NCBI GenBank assembly: GCA_050692055.1
Contig: JBOGTC010000121.1
Span: 1-10,342 of the forward strand
DNA: 10,342 nt
Reading direction: 5' to 3'
Source: JBOGTC01 sp050692055
GTDB lineage: Bacteria > Chloroflexota > Limnocylindria > QHBO01
The notes below the pieces were generated by a model. That model was not told the DNA's origin and did no database searches. It worked only from the letters and a program-made list of their open reading frames with translations. The position numbers were made by a program, and so were the translations under genes. Below are positions 1 through 6,442 of the stretch, piece after piece (position 1 is the stretch's first letter; every line of letters begins with the position of its first letter).

Positions 1-2
1 CG

Positions 3-173
3 AACGGTCAGGCGGCATTCGGCCAGTACAAGCCGGATCCCGCCGGCGGTTACGCGCCGTGGTCGCTCCAGGTCCTCGAGACCTCAGGCGGTCGGATCAG
101 CGGGATCAGCTTCTTCCTCGACACCGCACGGCTCTTCCCGCTCTTCAACCTGCCCCTTCGCCTCGACGCGTAG
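3..173 (+). CDS. ECF sigma-70 factor with SnoaL-like tail, 3' end only
   Basis: This is the last 56 codons of a gene that begins left of the window; it ends at TAG 171-173. The peptide reads NGQAAFGQYKPD, then PWSLQVLE, then FFLDTARLFPLFNLPLRLDA. That pattern matches the C-terminal SnoaL-like domain of large actinobacterial-type ECF sigma factors (SigG/SigJ-like, TIGR02960-type), as recalled from family knowledge. In those proteins the sigma-2 and sigma-4 regions direct RNA polymerase to target promoters, and the SnoaL-like extension modulates activity in place of a classical anti-sigma factor. The sigma regions themselves lie outside the window, so the assignment rests on the tail alone. The last 90 nt are overlapped tail to tail by the STAS gene on the opposite strand. 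A SnoaL-like protein without sigma domains is the main alternative. Confidence 0.75.
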   Translation, partial: NGQAAFGQYKPDPAGGYAPWSLQVLETSGGRISGISFFLDTARLFPLFNLPLRLDA

Positions 174-515
174 CTCGGCCGAGCACGGGACGACATCGCG
201 CAGCCCAACGAGGGCGAGCAGCTCACGCAGCTCGGAAGAGGCGTCATGAAGCCAGACCTTGCACCCAAGGCGCTGAGCGGTGAGCTGCAGCCTGGCCAGG
301 GCGTCGACCGTGTCGAGATCCGGCTCCGCGACGTCGGCCACGTGGCACACGATCGGCCGGTGCGTCCCGCGGTCCGCCAGGAGCCGGACGAGTTCGCACA
401 GCGCGGCCCCATCCGCGCGATTGATCCGTCCACGCACGACGAGATCGATCGTGCTCGCATCGTGCGGCGGTCCCGGGGGCGTGGGCGTCGTGGGCGAGTT
501 GTCGAAAGCGGCCAG
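84..515 (-). CDS. STAS-domain protein (anti-sigma-antagonist-like), probable CTG start
   Basis: A 143-residue single-domain protein. The STAS fold is suggested by the first beta strand (STIDLVVRGRI), a helix (ADGAALCELVRLLAD), a second strand (PIVCHVADV), the TVDALARLQLTAQRLGC helix and the ELRELLALVGLRDVVP end. STAS proteins bind anti-sigma kinases or act as phospho-switch partners in the cytoplasm. The classical DSSGLG phosphorylation loop is degenerate here (DLDTVDAL), so phospho-regulation is uncertain. Start: the first ATG/GTG in frame is the GTG at 437, but it would remove beta strand 1. An in-frame TGA lies further upstream and no ATG, GTG or TTG occurs between it and 437. A strong AAGGAGG (523-529 on the complementary strand) sits 7 nt before the CTG at 515 and 4 nt before another CTG at 518, so I chose 515. 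The acidic tail (EEREEP, EEEADPADP) is encoded antisense to the sigma factor end. Confidence 0.8.
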   Translation of the reverse strand: MAAFDNSPTTPTPPGPPHDASTIDLVVRGRINRADGAALCELVRLLADRGTHRPIVCHVADVAEPDLDTVDALARLQLTAQRLGCKVWLHDASSELRELLALVGLRDVVPCSAELRVEAKGQVEEREEPCGVEEEADPADPTA

Positions 516-558
516 CAGGAGACCTCCTTCCCTGCAGGTAGAGACGGGTCGGGCGAGC

Positions 559-599
559 GAAACTCATCGGCCGAGACCGCCGCCAGACCGATGAGTTTC
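559..599. promoter_or_regulatory. Perfect 12-bp inverted repeat, operator-like
   Basis: GAAACTCATCGG (559-570) is exactly repeated in inverted form as CCGATGAGTTTC (588-599), with a 17-nt spacer. It lies between the divergent STAS gene (start 515, minus) and the FAD oxidoreductase (start 698, plus), 44 nt and 99 nt from their starts. There is no U-run and it is not behind a gene end, so a terminator is unlikely. A paired operator for a dimeric regulator controlling one or both genes is the simplest reading; an RNA hairpin in the oxidoreductase leader is the alternative. No regulator in the window can be assigned to it. Confidence 0.55.
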
Positions 600-697
600 C
601 GTTGACCGTGCCGTCCAATCGTTCGACAGCACCAACGACGAGAATCCATGCAACCGGCGCACGCCCGTTGACCTACATGATGCAGAGGAGCTCGACC

Positions 698-2077
698 GTG
701 ACGTCTACCACCATCCCGATCTCCATCCCGGACCTGCGGGCCGGAATTCGCGGCCGCGTGATCACCCCGGACGACCAGGAGTACGACGGGGCGCGCACCG
801 TCATGGCCGGTCACATCGATCGCCGGCCGGCCGTCATCGTGCGCGCCGCCGACGCAACCGACGTTGCGTACGTCGTGAATCTCACCCGAGACACCGGCCT
901 CGAGCTGGCGGTCCGAAGCGGCGGACACAGCGGCGCCGGACACGGCGTGTCCGAGGGCGGGATCGTGCTCGACCTGCGAGACATGAAGGCCCTCGACATC
1001 GACGTCGAGGAGCGCACCGCCTGGGCCGAGACCGGCCTGACCGCGGGCGAGGTCACGACGGCCACCACGGCTCACGGCCTCGCCATCGGCTTCGGCGATA
1101 CCGGATCGGTCGGTATCGGCGGCATCACGCTGGGTGGCGGCGTCGGCTACCTCGTCCGCAAGCACGGCCTCACCATCGACAATCTCCTGGCCGCCGAGGT
1201 CGTGACCGCCGACGGAGTCTTCCTGCACGTCGACGCCGATACTGACGCGGACCTGTTCTGGGCCATCCGCGGCGGCGGCGGCAACTTCGGCGTGGCCACC
1301 CGGTTCCAGTTCCGGCTGCACGAGCTTGACGGGATCGTGGGCGGGATCCTCGTCCTGCCCGCGACCGTCGACACCGTCGCCGGGTTCATCGCCGCGGCCG
1401 AGGCGGCGCCCGATGAGCTCTCGACCATCGCGAACGTCATGAACTGCCCGCCGATGCCGTTCATTCCGGAGGAGCACCAGGGCACTCTCGTAATCCTCGG
1501 CATGCTTGCCTACGCCGGGCCTCCTGACGACGGCGAGCGCGCCATGGCTCCCTTCCGGGCGCTGGCCACCCCCCTGGCCGACATGGTCAAGCCGATGCCG
1601 TATCCGGAGATGTTCCCGCCCGAGGACCCCGACTACCGCCCGACGGCGGCGGCGCTCACGATGCTCATCGACCACGTCGATCGAGGGGTGGCCGAGACGA
1701 TCATGCAGTATCTCGAAGCGTCGGATGCGTCCATGCGCGTCGCGCAGTTGCGGGTGCTGGGCGGGGCGATGGCTCGCGTCCCCGTTGACGCCACCGCTTT
1801 CGCGCACCGCACGTCGCGGATCATGGTCAACGTCGCCGCTTTCTACGAGGGCCCCGAGGACCGCCTGGTGCGCCAGGCGTGGGTCGCAGACTTCGCTTCG
1901 GCGCTGCAGCAGGGTGATCGGGGCGCGTACGTGAACTTCATCGGCGACGAGGGGGCCGAGCGCGTGCGTGCCGCCTATCCAGGCTCGACCTGGGATCGGC
2001 TCGTCGCGATCAAGGCCCGATACGACCCGACCAACCTGTTCCGGCTCAACCAGAACATCTGGCCTGCCCAGGACTAA
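698..2077 (+). CDS. FAD-linked oxidoreductase, BBE/berberine-bridge type
   Basis: A 459-residue cytosolic flavoenzyme of the PCMH (vanillyl-alcohol oxidase) superfamily with a C-terminal BBE domain; length is normal for bacterial members. These enzymes oxidise alcohols, sugars or secondary metabolites and pass electrons from FAD to oxygen or an acceptor. The substrate cannot be predicted here. The FAD domain shows VRSGGHSGAGHG (residues 72-83), where H77 is the expected covalent 8-alpha-histidyl attachment site, and GSVGIGGITLGGGVGYL (136-152). The position that is Cys in bicovalently flavinylated relatives is Thr135, so single attachment through histidine is expected. The BBE end is recognisable as RLVAIKARYDPTNLFRLNQN near the C-terminus. 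Start: GTG 698 has GAGGAG (685-690) 7 nt upstream. The frame is open back to a TTG at 602 and includes ATGs at 677 and 680, but these lack as good a ribosome site. No signal peptide is seen. Confidence 0.9.
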   Translation: MTSTTIPISIPDLRAGIRGRVITPDDQEYDGARTVMAGHIDRRPAVIVRAADATDVAYVVNLTRDTGLELAVRSGGHSGAGHGVSEGGIVLDLRDMKALDIDVEERTAWAETGLTAGEVTTATTAHGLAIGFGDTGSVGIGGITLGGGVGYLVRKHGLTIDNLLAAEVVTADGVFLHVDADTDADLFWAIRGGGGNFGVATRFQFRLHELDGIVGGILVLPATVDTVAGFIAAAEAAPDELSTIANVMNCPPMPFIPEEHQGTLVILGMLAYAGPPDDGERAMAPFRALATPLADMVKPMPYPEMFPPEDPDYRPTAAALTMLIDHVDRGVAETIMQYLEASDASMRVAQLRVLGGAMARVPVDATAFAHRTSRIMVNVAAFYEGPEDRLVRQAWVADFASALQQGDRGAYVNFIGDEGAERVRAAYPGSTWDRLVAIKARYDPTNLFRLNQNIWPAQD

Positions 2078-2116
2078 TGGAATGGCACTGAGCGAGATCA
2101 GTGAACCGAGGGCTGA

Positions 2117-2209
2117 GCTGGATCCGGCGTCAAGCCGCTCCCTGCCGCGCTCATGACGAAGCTCGTCACAGCACGCATTGCCGAGAACGAGAAGCGCGCG
2201 AAGAAGTGA
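2117..2209 (+). pseudogene. Remnant: C-terminal end of a DUF1801-like gene
   Basis: After an in-frame TGA at 2114-2116 the frame reads GSGVKPLPAALMTKLVTARI, then AENEKRAKK, then TGA at 2207-2209. The stretch KPLPAALMTKLVTARIAENE closely resembles, from memory, the last helix of DUF1801 (YdhG/iron-chaperone-like) proteins, which end in a pattern like KPLP-x2-L-x3-(L/I)V-x2-R-(I/V)-x-EN. Nothing matching the rest of the domain is found between the oxidoreductase stop (2077) and this point, so it looks like the 3' scar of a deleted gene. It is followed 13 nt later by a DUF1905/OmdA gene, a family that is itself fused or adjacent to DUF1801 in other bacteria (YdeI-type proteins), which supports the identification. 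An internal ATG at 2153 could in principle make an 18-residue peptide. Confidence 0.5.
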
Positions 2210-2222
2210 GCGAGGCAGGCAG

Positions 2223-2672
2223 ATGAGATTCCGCACCACCATCCAGCAGACTGGCAAGACCGCCGCCGGCATCCGCGTCCCCGACGAGGTCGTTGAGGCC
2301 CTCGGTTCGGGCAAGCGCCCCGCGGTGAAGGTCACCATCAACGGCTACACCTACCGCAACACGGTGGCCGTCATGGGCGGCGCCTACATGGTCGGAGTCA
2401 GCGCCGAGAACCGAGCGGGTGCCGGCGTGGCCGGAGGCGACGACGTCGACGTAGAGATGGAGCTCGACACCGCGCCGCGCGAGGTGACGGTGCCTGCCGA
2501 CTTCGCCACCGCGCTCGACGCCGAGCCGGACGCCCGACGCACCTTCGACGGCCTGTCGTACAGCAACAAGCGCTGGCATGTGCTGTCGGTCGAGGGTGCC
2601 AAGACCGATGAGACCCGCCAACGCCGCATCGGCAGATCGGTCGATGCGCTGCGAGAGGGCCGGATCCGGTGA
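2223..2672 (+). CDS. DUF1905 / YdeI-OmdA family protein
   Basis: A 149-residue small cytosolic protein. Residues ~1-80 are a DUF1905 beta-barrel-like domain (RTTIQQTGKTAAGIRVPDEV, then KVTINGYTYRNTVAVMGG, then YMVGVSAENR). The C-terminal part (VPADFATALDAEPDARRTFD, then YSNKRWHVLSVEGAKTDETR, then RRIGRSVDALREGR) is the OmdA helical motif named for bacteriocin-protection YdeI/OmpD-associated proteins. The biochemical role of the family is not established. Start: ATG 2223 is preceded by GAGG (2212-2215) at 7 nt. The frame is also open to a TTG at 2178, but that would overlap the DUF1801 remnant and lacks a ribosome site. The gene is complete and ends 28 nt before repeat element E3. Confidence 0.88.
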   Translation: MRFRTTIQQTGKTAAGIRVPDEVVEALGSGKRPAVKVTINGYTYRNTVAVMGGAYMVGVSAENRAGAGVAGGDDVDVEMELDTAPREVTVPADFATALDAEPDARRTFDGLSYSNKRWHVLSVEGAKTDETRQRRIGRSVDALREGRIR

Positions 2673-2700
2673 GCGACGTCCCGGCGCGGCCAGTCGGCGG

Positions 2701-2830
2701 TTTGCATCGGGAGTAGCCAACTGAAGAACGGACCGATATCGGCCCCTGCCTCCTCCACTTGCGACACCGGATGCAAGGAATCGCGACCCACAGGCCCGAA
2801 GTTCTCGAGTTGGCGACTCCCCGTGCAAAG
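2701..2830. repeat. Repeat element E3: 130-bp MITE/REP-like inverted repeat
   Basis: The outer arms are imperfect inverted copies. The left arm (2701-2729) runs TTTGCA, GGGAGT, GCCAACT, GAAC. The complement of the right arm (2801-2830) runs TTTGCA, GGGAGT, GCCAACT, GAAC in the same order with about six differences. A central segment holds TTGC (2759-2762) and TGCAAG (2772-2777), so the TGCA motif occurs at both ends and in the middle. The left arm also resembles E1 (TTGCAT, AGCnAAC, GAAGAA, CCGAT in the same order), making E3 a diverged relative of E1/E2. There is no coding content. It lies between the DUF1905 gene and the cyclase, so as RNA it could fold into a large branched hairpin or affect transcription. 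Confidence 0.65.
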
Positions 2831-2865
2831 TCGAGCCGGCCAGCCCCCGTGCAAAGTCGAGCCGG
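2819..2865. repeat. Tandem duplication, 21-bp identical, 26-bp period
   Basis: Positions 2819-2839 and 2845-2865 are identical (CCCCGTGCAAAGTCGAGCCG plus G). The first copy contains the right tip of element E3, so the duplication has copied that tip outward towards the cyclase gene. It may reflect slippage or an aberrant insertion event. It lies 59 nt upstream of the cyclase ATG and could contribute to its promoter region. Confidence 0.8.
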
Positions 2866-2923
2866 GTACCGCGTCCAGTGCTTGCTCGTGTGCGCCGGCG
2901 CGAGCATGTAGGAAACTGCGCGC

Positions 2924-5900
2924 ATGCTGTGCGGCGAGTGTGGCGCGTCCCTGGAGCCCGGGACCCGGTTCTGCCCTGCCTGCGGGTCGCCTGCGGCCGA
3001 TGCAACCTGCACCCGATGCGGCAGCCCGCTCCAGGCCGCCGCTCGCTTCTGTGCCGCATGCGGAGCGCCGGTCGACGCGCCCGCGAACGTCGCGCCCGCG
3101 GCGGTTCGCGAGCGGAAGGTCGCAACGCTGCTCTTCGCCGATCTCGTGGGCTTCACGAACCTGGGCGAAAGCCAGGATCCGGAGGTGATCGAGGCCCTCG
3201 TCGGCCGCACGTTCGATCGGCTCAGCGCCGAGGTCGCTCGCTACGAGGGACTGGTCGAGAAGTTCGCCGGCGACGCCATGCTCGCCGTCTTCGGCGTGCC
3301 GACCGTGCACGAAGACGATGCGGAACGCGCGGTGCGGGCGGCGCTCGAGATGCAGGCTGCCATGGCCGAGCTGCAGGCACAGTTCGAGGACGAGGGGAGG
3401 CCGCCGCTGGCGCTGCGCATCGGCATCGAGACCGGCGAGGTGCTGGCCAGCCGGGAGCGGGCCGCCGGCGAACGTGACCGGATCGTGACCGGGGACGCCG
3501 TGAACACCGCCGCGCGCTTGGAGCAGGCAGCGGCATCCGGCGGCGTCGTGGTCGGCCCGGGCACGTACGCCGCGACGCGCGAGACGATCGAATACGAGGA
3601 AATGGAGCCGATCGCGCTCAAGGGCAAGGCACTGCCGGTCCCCGCCTGGCGTGCCGTACGGGTGCGGACCGGGCGTGGAGGGCGGCGAGCGGTGCTGGGC
3701 CTGGAGGCCCCGCTCATCGGGCGCGACGAGGAGCTGGCGCTGCTCAAGGAGACCGTGCGGCGCACCGTGGCCGAGGGTCGTCCGCACCTCGTCACCGTCC
3801 TCGGCAGTGCCGGCGTCGGCAAGTCGCGCCTGACCTGGGAGCTGGAGAAGTACCTCGACGGCCTGCCGGAGCTCTATCACTGGCGCAAGGGCCGATGCCT
3901 CGCCTACGCCCAGACCAGCTACTCGGCGTTGGCGGATGCGCTCGCGGCGGACGCATCGGTCCTGGATGACGATCCGGTGGAGCAGGCCGCGGCCAAGCTG
4001 AGCGACCGGCTGACGGACCTGGCCGGCGGTACCGCGCCGGAGGAGGTCGAGGCGGCCGCGCGCGTGATGCTCGGCCAGCAGCCGGCCGGCGGCCTGTCAC
4101 GCGACGGGTTGTTCGACGCCTGGCGCGCCTACCTGGAGCTCATTGCGCGTCGCGCGCCGCTCGTGCTCGTGCTGGAGGACATCCACTGGGCCGATGAAGG
4201 GTTGCTCGACTTCATCGAGTTCCTGGCCCGCTGGGCTGAGGCGCCGACCATGATCCTGTGCCTCGCGCGCCACGAGCTCCTGGAGCGCCGTCCTGCCTGG
4301 GGCGGCGGTCTGCCGAACGCCACATCCATCGTGCTCGAGCCGCTGGGCGCGTCCGAGAGCGAGCAGCTGATCGATGCCCTGCTCGGCGGGTCCCTCCCGG
4401 CGGCGCTGCGCCGACGGGTCGTGGACGTGACGGAGGGCAATCCCCTCTTCGCCGAAGAGCTGGTGCGTCTCTTCGTCGACCGCGGCGTGGTGCGCCACGC
4501 CGACGGCCGCTGGGAGCAGGCTCAGCCGGTGGAGGCGGTTGAGATTCCGCAGTCGATCCAGGCCCTCCTCGCCGCCCGACTCGACAGCCTGCCCGCGGAC
4601 GAGAAACGGATCAGCCAGGACGCGGCGGTGGTGGGCCGCATCTTCTGGGACCGCATCCTCGCCCACCTGGCCGGCCAGTCCCCTGCCACCACCGTTGGCC
4701 TGCTTCGCTCCCTTCGGGTCAAGGAGCTGGTGGTGCCGCGCGAGCCGTCGACGATGACCGATGCGCAGGAGTACGCCTTTCGCCACGTTCTCATCCGCGA
4801 CGTGGCCTACGAGTCACTGCCGAAGCTGGACCGCGCGCGGAAGCACCGCGAGGTGGCGACCTGGGCGGAGGAGCGCCTGGGCGAGCGCGCCGAGGAGGTG
4901 GTCGAGCTGCTGGCCGCCCACTACTGGAGCGCGCTGCGCTATCAGGAGGAGTTCTCGCCCGAGGGGGCGGATCTTGCCGAGCTTCGCCGTCGAACGCTCG
5001 AGTACGCCCGCGCCGCGGGCCACAGGGCGCTCGACGTCGGCCAGCACGAGAGCGCCACGCAGTGGATGCGGATCGTCATGGAGCAGAGCCGGAAGATCGG
5101 AACCCCGGTGCGGGAGCACGCCGAGCTCGCGGTCGACTACGTCCGGGTCTCGGAGCTGTACGAGACCTACGAGGCCCGGATCGTCGCCGTGACCGAGGCC
5201 CTCGACGGCCTGGCTGGGCTGGGCGACGTCAGCGACCAGGACCGTAGGCTCGAGGCCCGGTTGCGCTCGCAGCTGGCGTACCTCGTCTACGCCGGCTCTG
5301 ACGACGTGGAGGCCGCGCGCGCGGCGGTTGCGACCGGTCTCGATGTGCTGCGTGGGATCGGTCCCTGTTCCGAGCGGGCCTCGCTCCTCCACCGACGTGG
5401 CTGGCTCGCCTGGCGTGCCGGACCGGTCGCCGATGCCATCGAGCCGCTCGAGGCAGCGATCGCCGAAGCCCGCAGCGCGGGTAGCGGCCGCGTCGAGCGG
5501 TGGTCGCTTCACGATCTCGGGCTCGCGCTGACCCGGGGGAGCCCGGATCCGGAAGGCCGCCGGATGGTAGAGGAGAGCGTGGAGCTCGCCCGCGCGGCCG
5601 GCGACGTGCCGCTCCTGATGCGCTGTTACATCAATCTGCCCGAGATTCTCCTTGGCTTCGGCGAATACCAGCGGGCGCTTGCAATGTGGGAAGAGGGCCT
5701 GGATCGGGCGCGGCGCTCGATGGATCGACACTCCGCGTTCTGGACCGCGTCGAACCTCGCTGTGACGTACGCCGAGCTGGGACGCGTGGCGGATGCGCTG
5801 CCACTGCACGAGGAGGCCGTCGCCGCGGCGCGGGCGATCGGGCTGCTGCGCGGCGGGCTCCCGGAATATGCGTGGACGCTGGCCCTCGCCGGCCGGCTGG

Positions 5901-6442
5901 ATGAGGCACGCCGCACGTGGCAGCTGGCCCGCGAGACCGAGGGCGCGCCGGAACCGCAGATGATCGCGTGGTGGGCGTCGCTCGACGCGCTCATGAGCTG
6001 GGCCGACGACCCACCGCAGAGCGTCGCCCGCCTGGTGGACGCCGTCGCGGACGCCCGGCGGGCGGGCTCGGTGAGCGATACGGAGCGCACAGCCCGCCTG
6101 CTCGTTCGCATGGCGCTGCGCTCCAATGACGACGACGCTCTGCGGCTGGGTGCCGGGGCCATCGGCGAGATGGCGACGGCGTCTGGTTCGCCGGTCAACG
6201 CCGCCCACGCCGCGTGGCTCGGGTCCATCGCGGATGCCGATCCGGCCACCGGCGTCACGGCGGTGACCAGGGCCGCGGAGCAGCTCGAGGCCATGGAGCA
6301 TCGGCTCGATGCCGCCGACGCGTACGCCGACGCTGCCCTGCTCGCCGAACGCGCGGGCCTTCCTTCAGACGATTGGCGCGCGCAGGCGGCACGCCTCTAC
6401 GCCGCAGGCTCGGCGGTCCCGCTCCTGGACCCGCCGGGATGA
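2924..6442 (+). CDS. Zinc-ribbon / class III cyclase / AAA ATPase / TPR signalling protein
   Basis: A 1172-residue soluble multidomain regulator. Residues 1-50 hold two zinc ribbons (Cys 3, 6, 17, 20 and 29, 32, 43, 46). Residues ~62-245 are a class III adenylate/guanylate cyclase domain: metal Asp D73 in FADLVGFT and D117 in EKFAGD, a Lys (K113) at a purine-contacting position, and transition-state N194 and R198 in GDAVNTAARL. The usual Asp of adenylate cyclases just before GDAVN appears to be replaced (IVTG), so nucleotide choice or activity is uncertain. Residues ~263-600 are an AAA_16-type ATPase (LIGRDEE; Walker A GSAGVGKS 294-301; Walker B LVLVLED 413-419). The remainder is helical and TPR-like, with repeated A/E/R-rich helix pairs. 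Such STAND-like proteins are thought to couple ligand or partner sensing to output; the signal here is unknown. ATG 2924 has AGGA 10 nt upstream and starts the canonical first zinc ribbon. The gene overlaps the MFS gene by ATGA. Confidence 0.93.
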   Translation: MLCGECGASLEPGTRFCPACGSPAADATCTRCGSPLQAAARFCAACGAPVDAPANVAPAAVRERKVATLLFADLVGFTNLGESQDPEVIEALVGRTFDRLSAEVARYEGLVEKFAGDAMLAVFGVPTVHEDDAERAVRAALEMQAAMAELQAQFEDEGRPPLALRIGIETGEVLASRERAAGERDRIVTGDAVNTAARLEQAAASGGVVVGPGTYAATRETIEYEEMEPIALKGKALPVPAWRAVRVRTGRGGRRAVLGLEAPLIGRDEELALLKETVRRTVAEGRPHLVTVLGSAGVGKSRLTWELEKYLDGLPELYHWRKGRCLAYAQTSYSALADALAADASVLDDDPVEQAAAKLSDRLTDLAGGTAPEEVEAAARVMLGQQPAGGLSRDGLFDAWRAYLELIARRAPLVLVLEDIHWADEGLLDFIEFLARWAEAPTMILCLARHELLERRPAWGGGLPNATSIVLEPLGASESEQLIDALLGGSLPAALRRRVVDVTEGNPLFAEELVRLFVDRGVVRHADGRWEQAQPVEAVEIPQSIQALLAARLDSLPADEKRISQDAAVVGRIFWDRILAHLAGQSPATTVGLLRSLRVKELVVPREPSTMTDAQEYAFRHVLIRDVAYESLPKLDRARKHREVATWAEERLGERAEEVVELLAAHYWSALRYQEEFSPEGADLAELRRRTLEYARAAGHRALDVGQHESATQWMRIVMEQSRKIGTPVREHAELAVDYVRVSELYETYEARIVAVTEALDGLAGLGDVSDQDRRLEARLRSQLAYLVYAGSDDVEAARAAVATGLDVLRGIGPCSERASLLHRRGWLAWRAGPVADAIEPLEAAIAEARSAGSGRVERWSLHDLGLALTRGSPDPEGRRMVEESVELARAAGDVPLLMRCYINLPEILLGFGEYQRALAMWEEGLDRARRSMDRHSAFWTASNLAVTYAELGRVADALPLHEEAVAAARAIGLLRGGLPEYAWTLALAGRLDEARRTWQLARETEGAPEPQMIAWWASLDALMSWADDPPQSVARLVDAVADARRAGSVSDTERTARLLVRMALRSNDDDALRLGAGAIGEMATASGSPVNAAHAAWLGSIADADPATGVTAVTRAAEQLEAMEHRLDAADAYADAALLAERAGLPSDDWRAQAARLYAAGSAVPLLDPPG

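Noticed and set aside
602..697. Oxidoreductase start at TTG 602 or ATG 677/680
   Set aside because: GTG 698 has a GAGGAG at ideal spacing and gives the length and N-terminus expected of the family.
50..2341. 763-codon open frame on the minus strand
   Set aside because: It runs antisense to the FAD oxidoreductase and through the STAS region, is Arg/His/Gly-rich with no family resemblance, and is a typical GC-rich shadow frame.
2384..3880. 498-codon open frame on the minus strand
   Set aside because: Antisense to the DUF1905 gene and the cyclase; the sense proteins have clear motifs while this one has none.
4814..6301. 495-codon open frame on the minus strand
   Set aside because: Antisense to the TPR part of the cyclase protein; composition follows from the sense codons.
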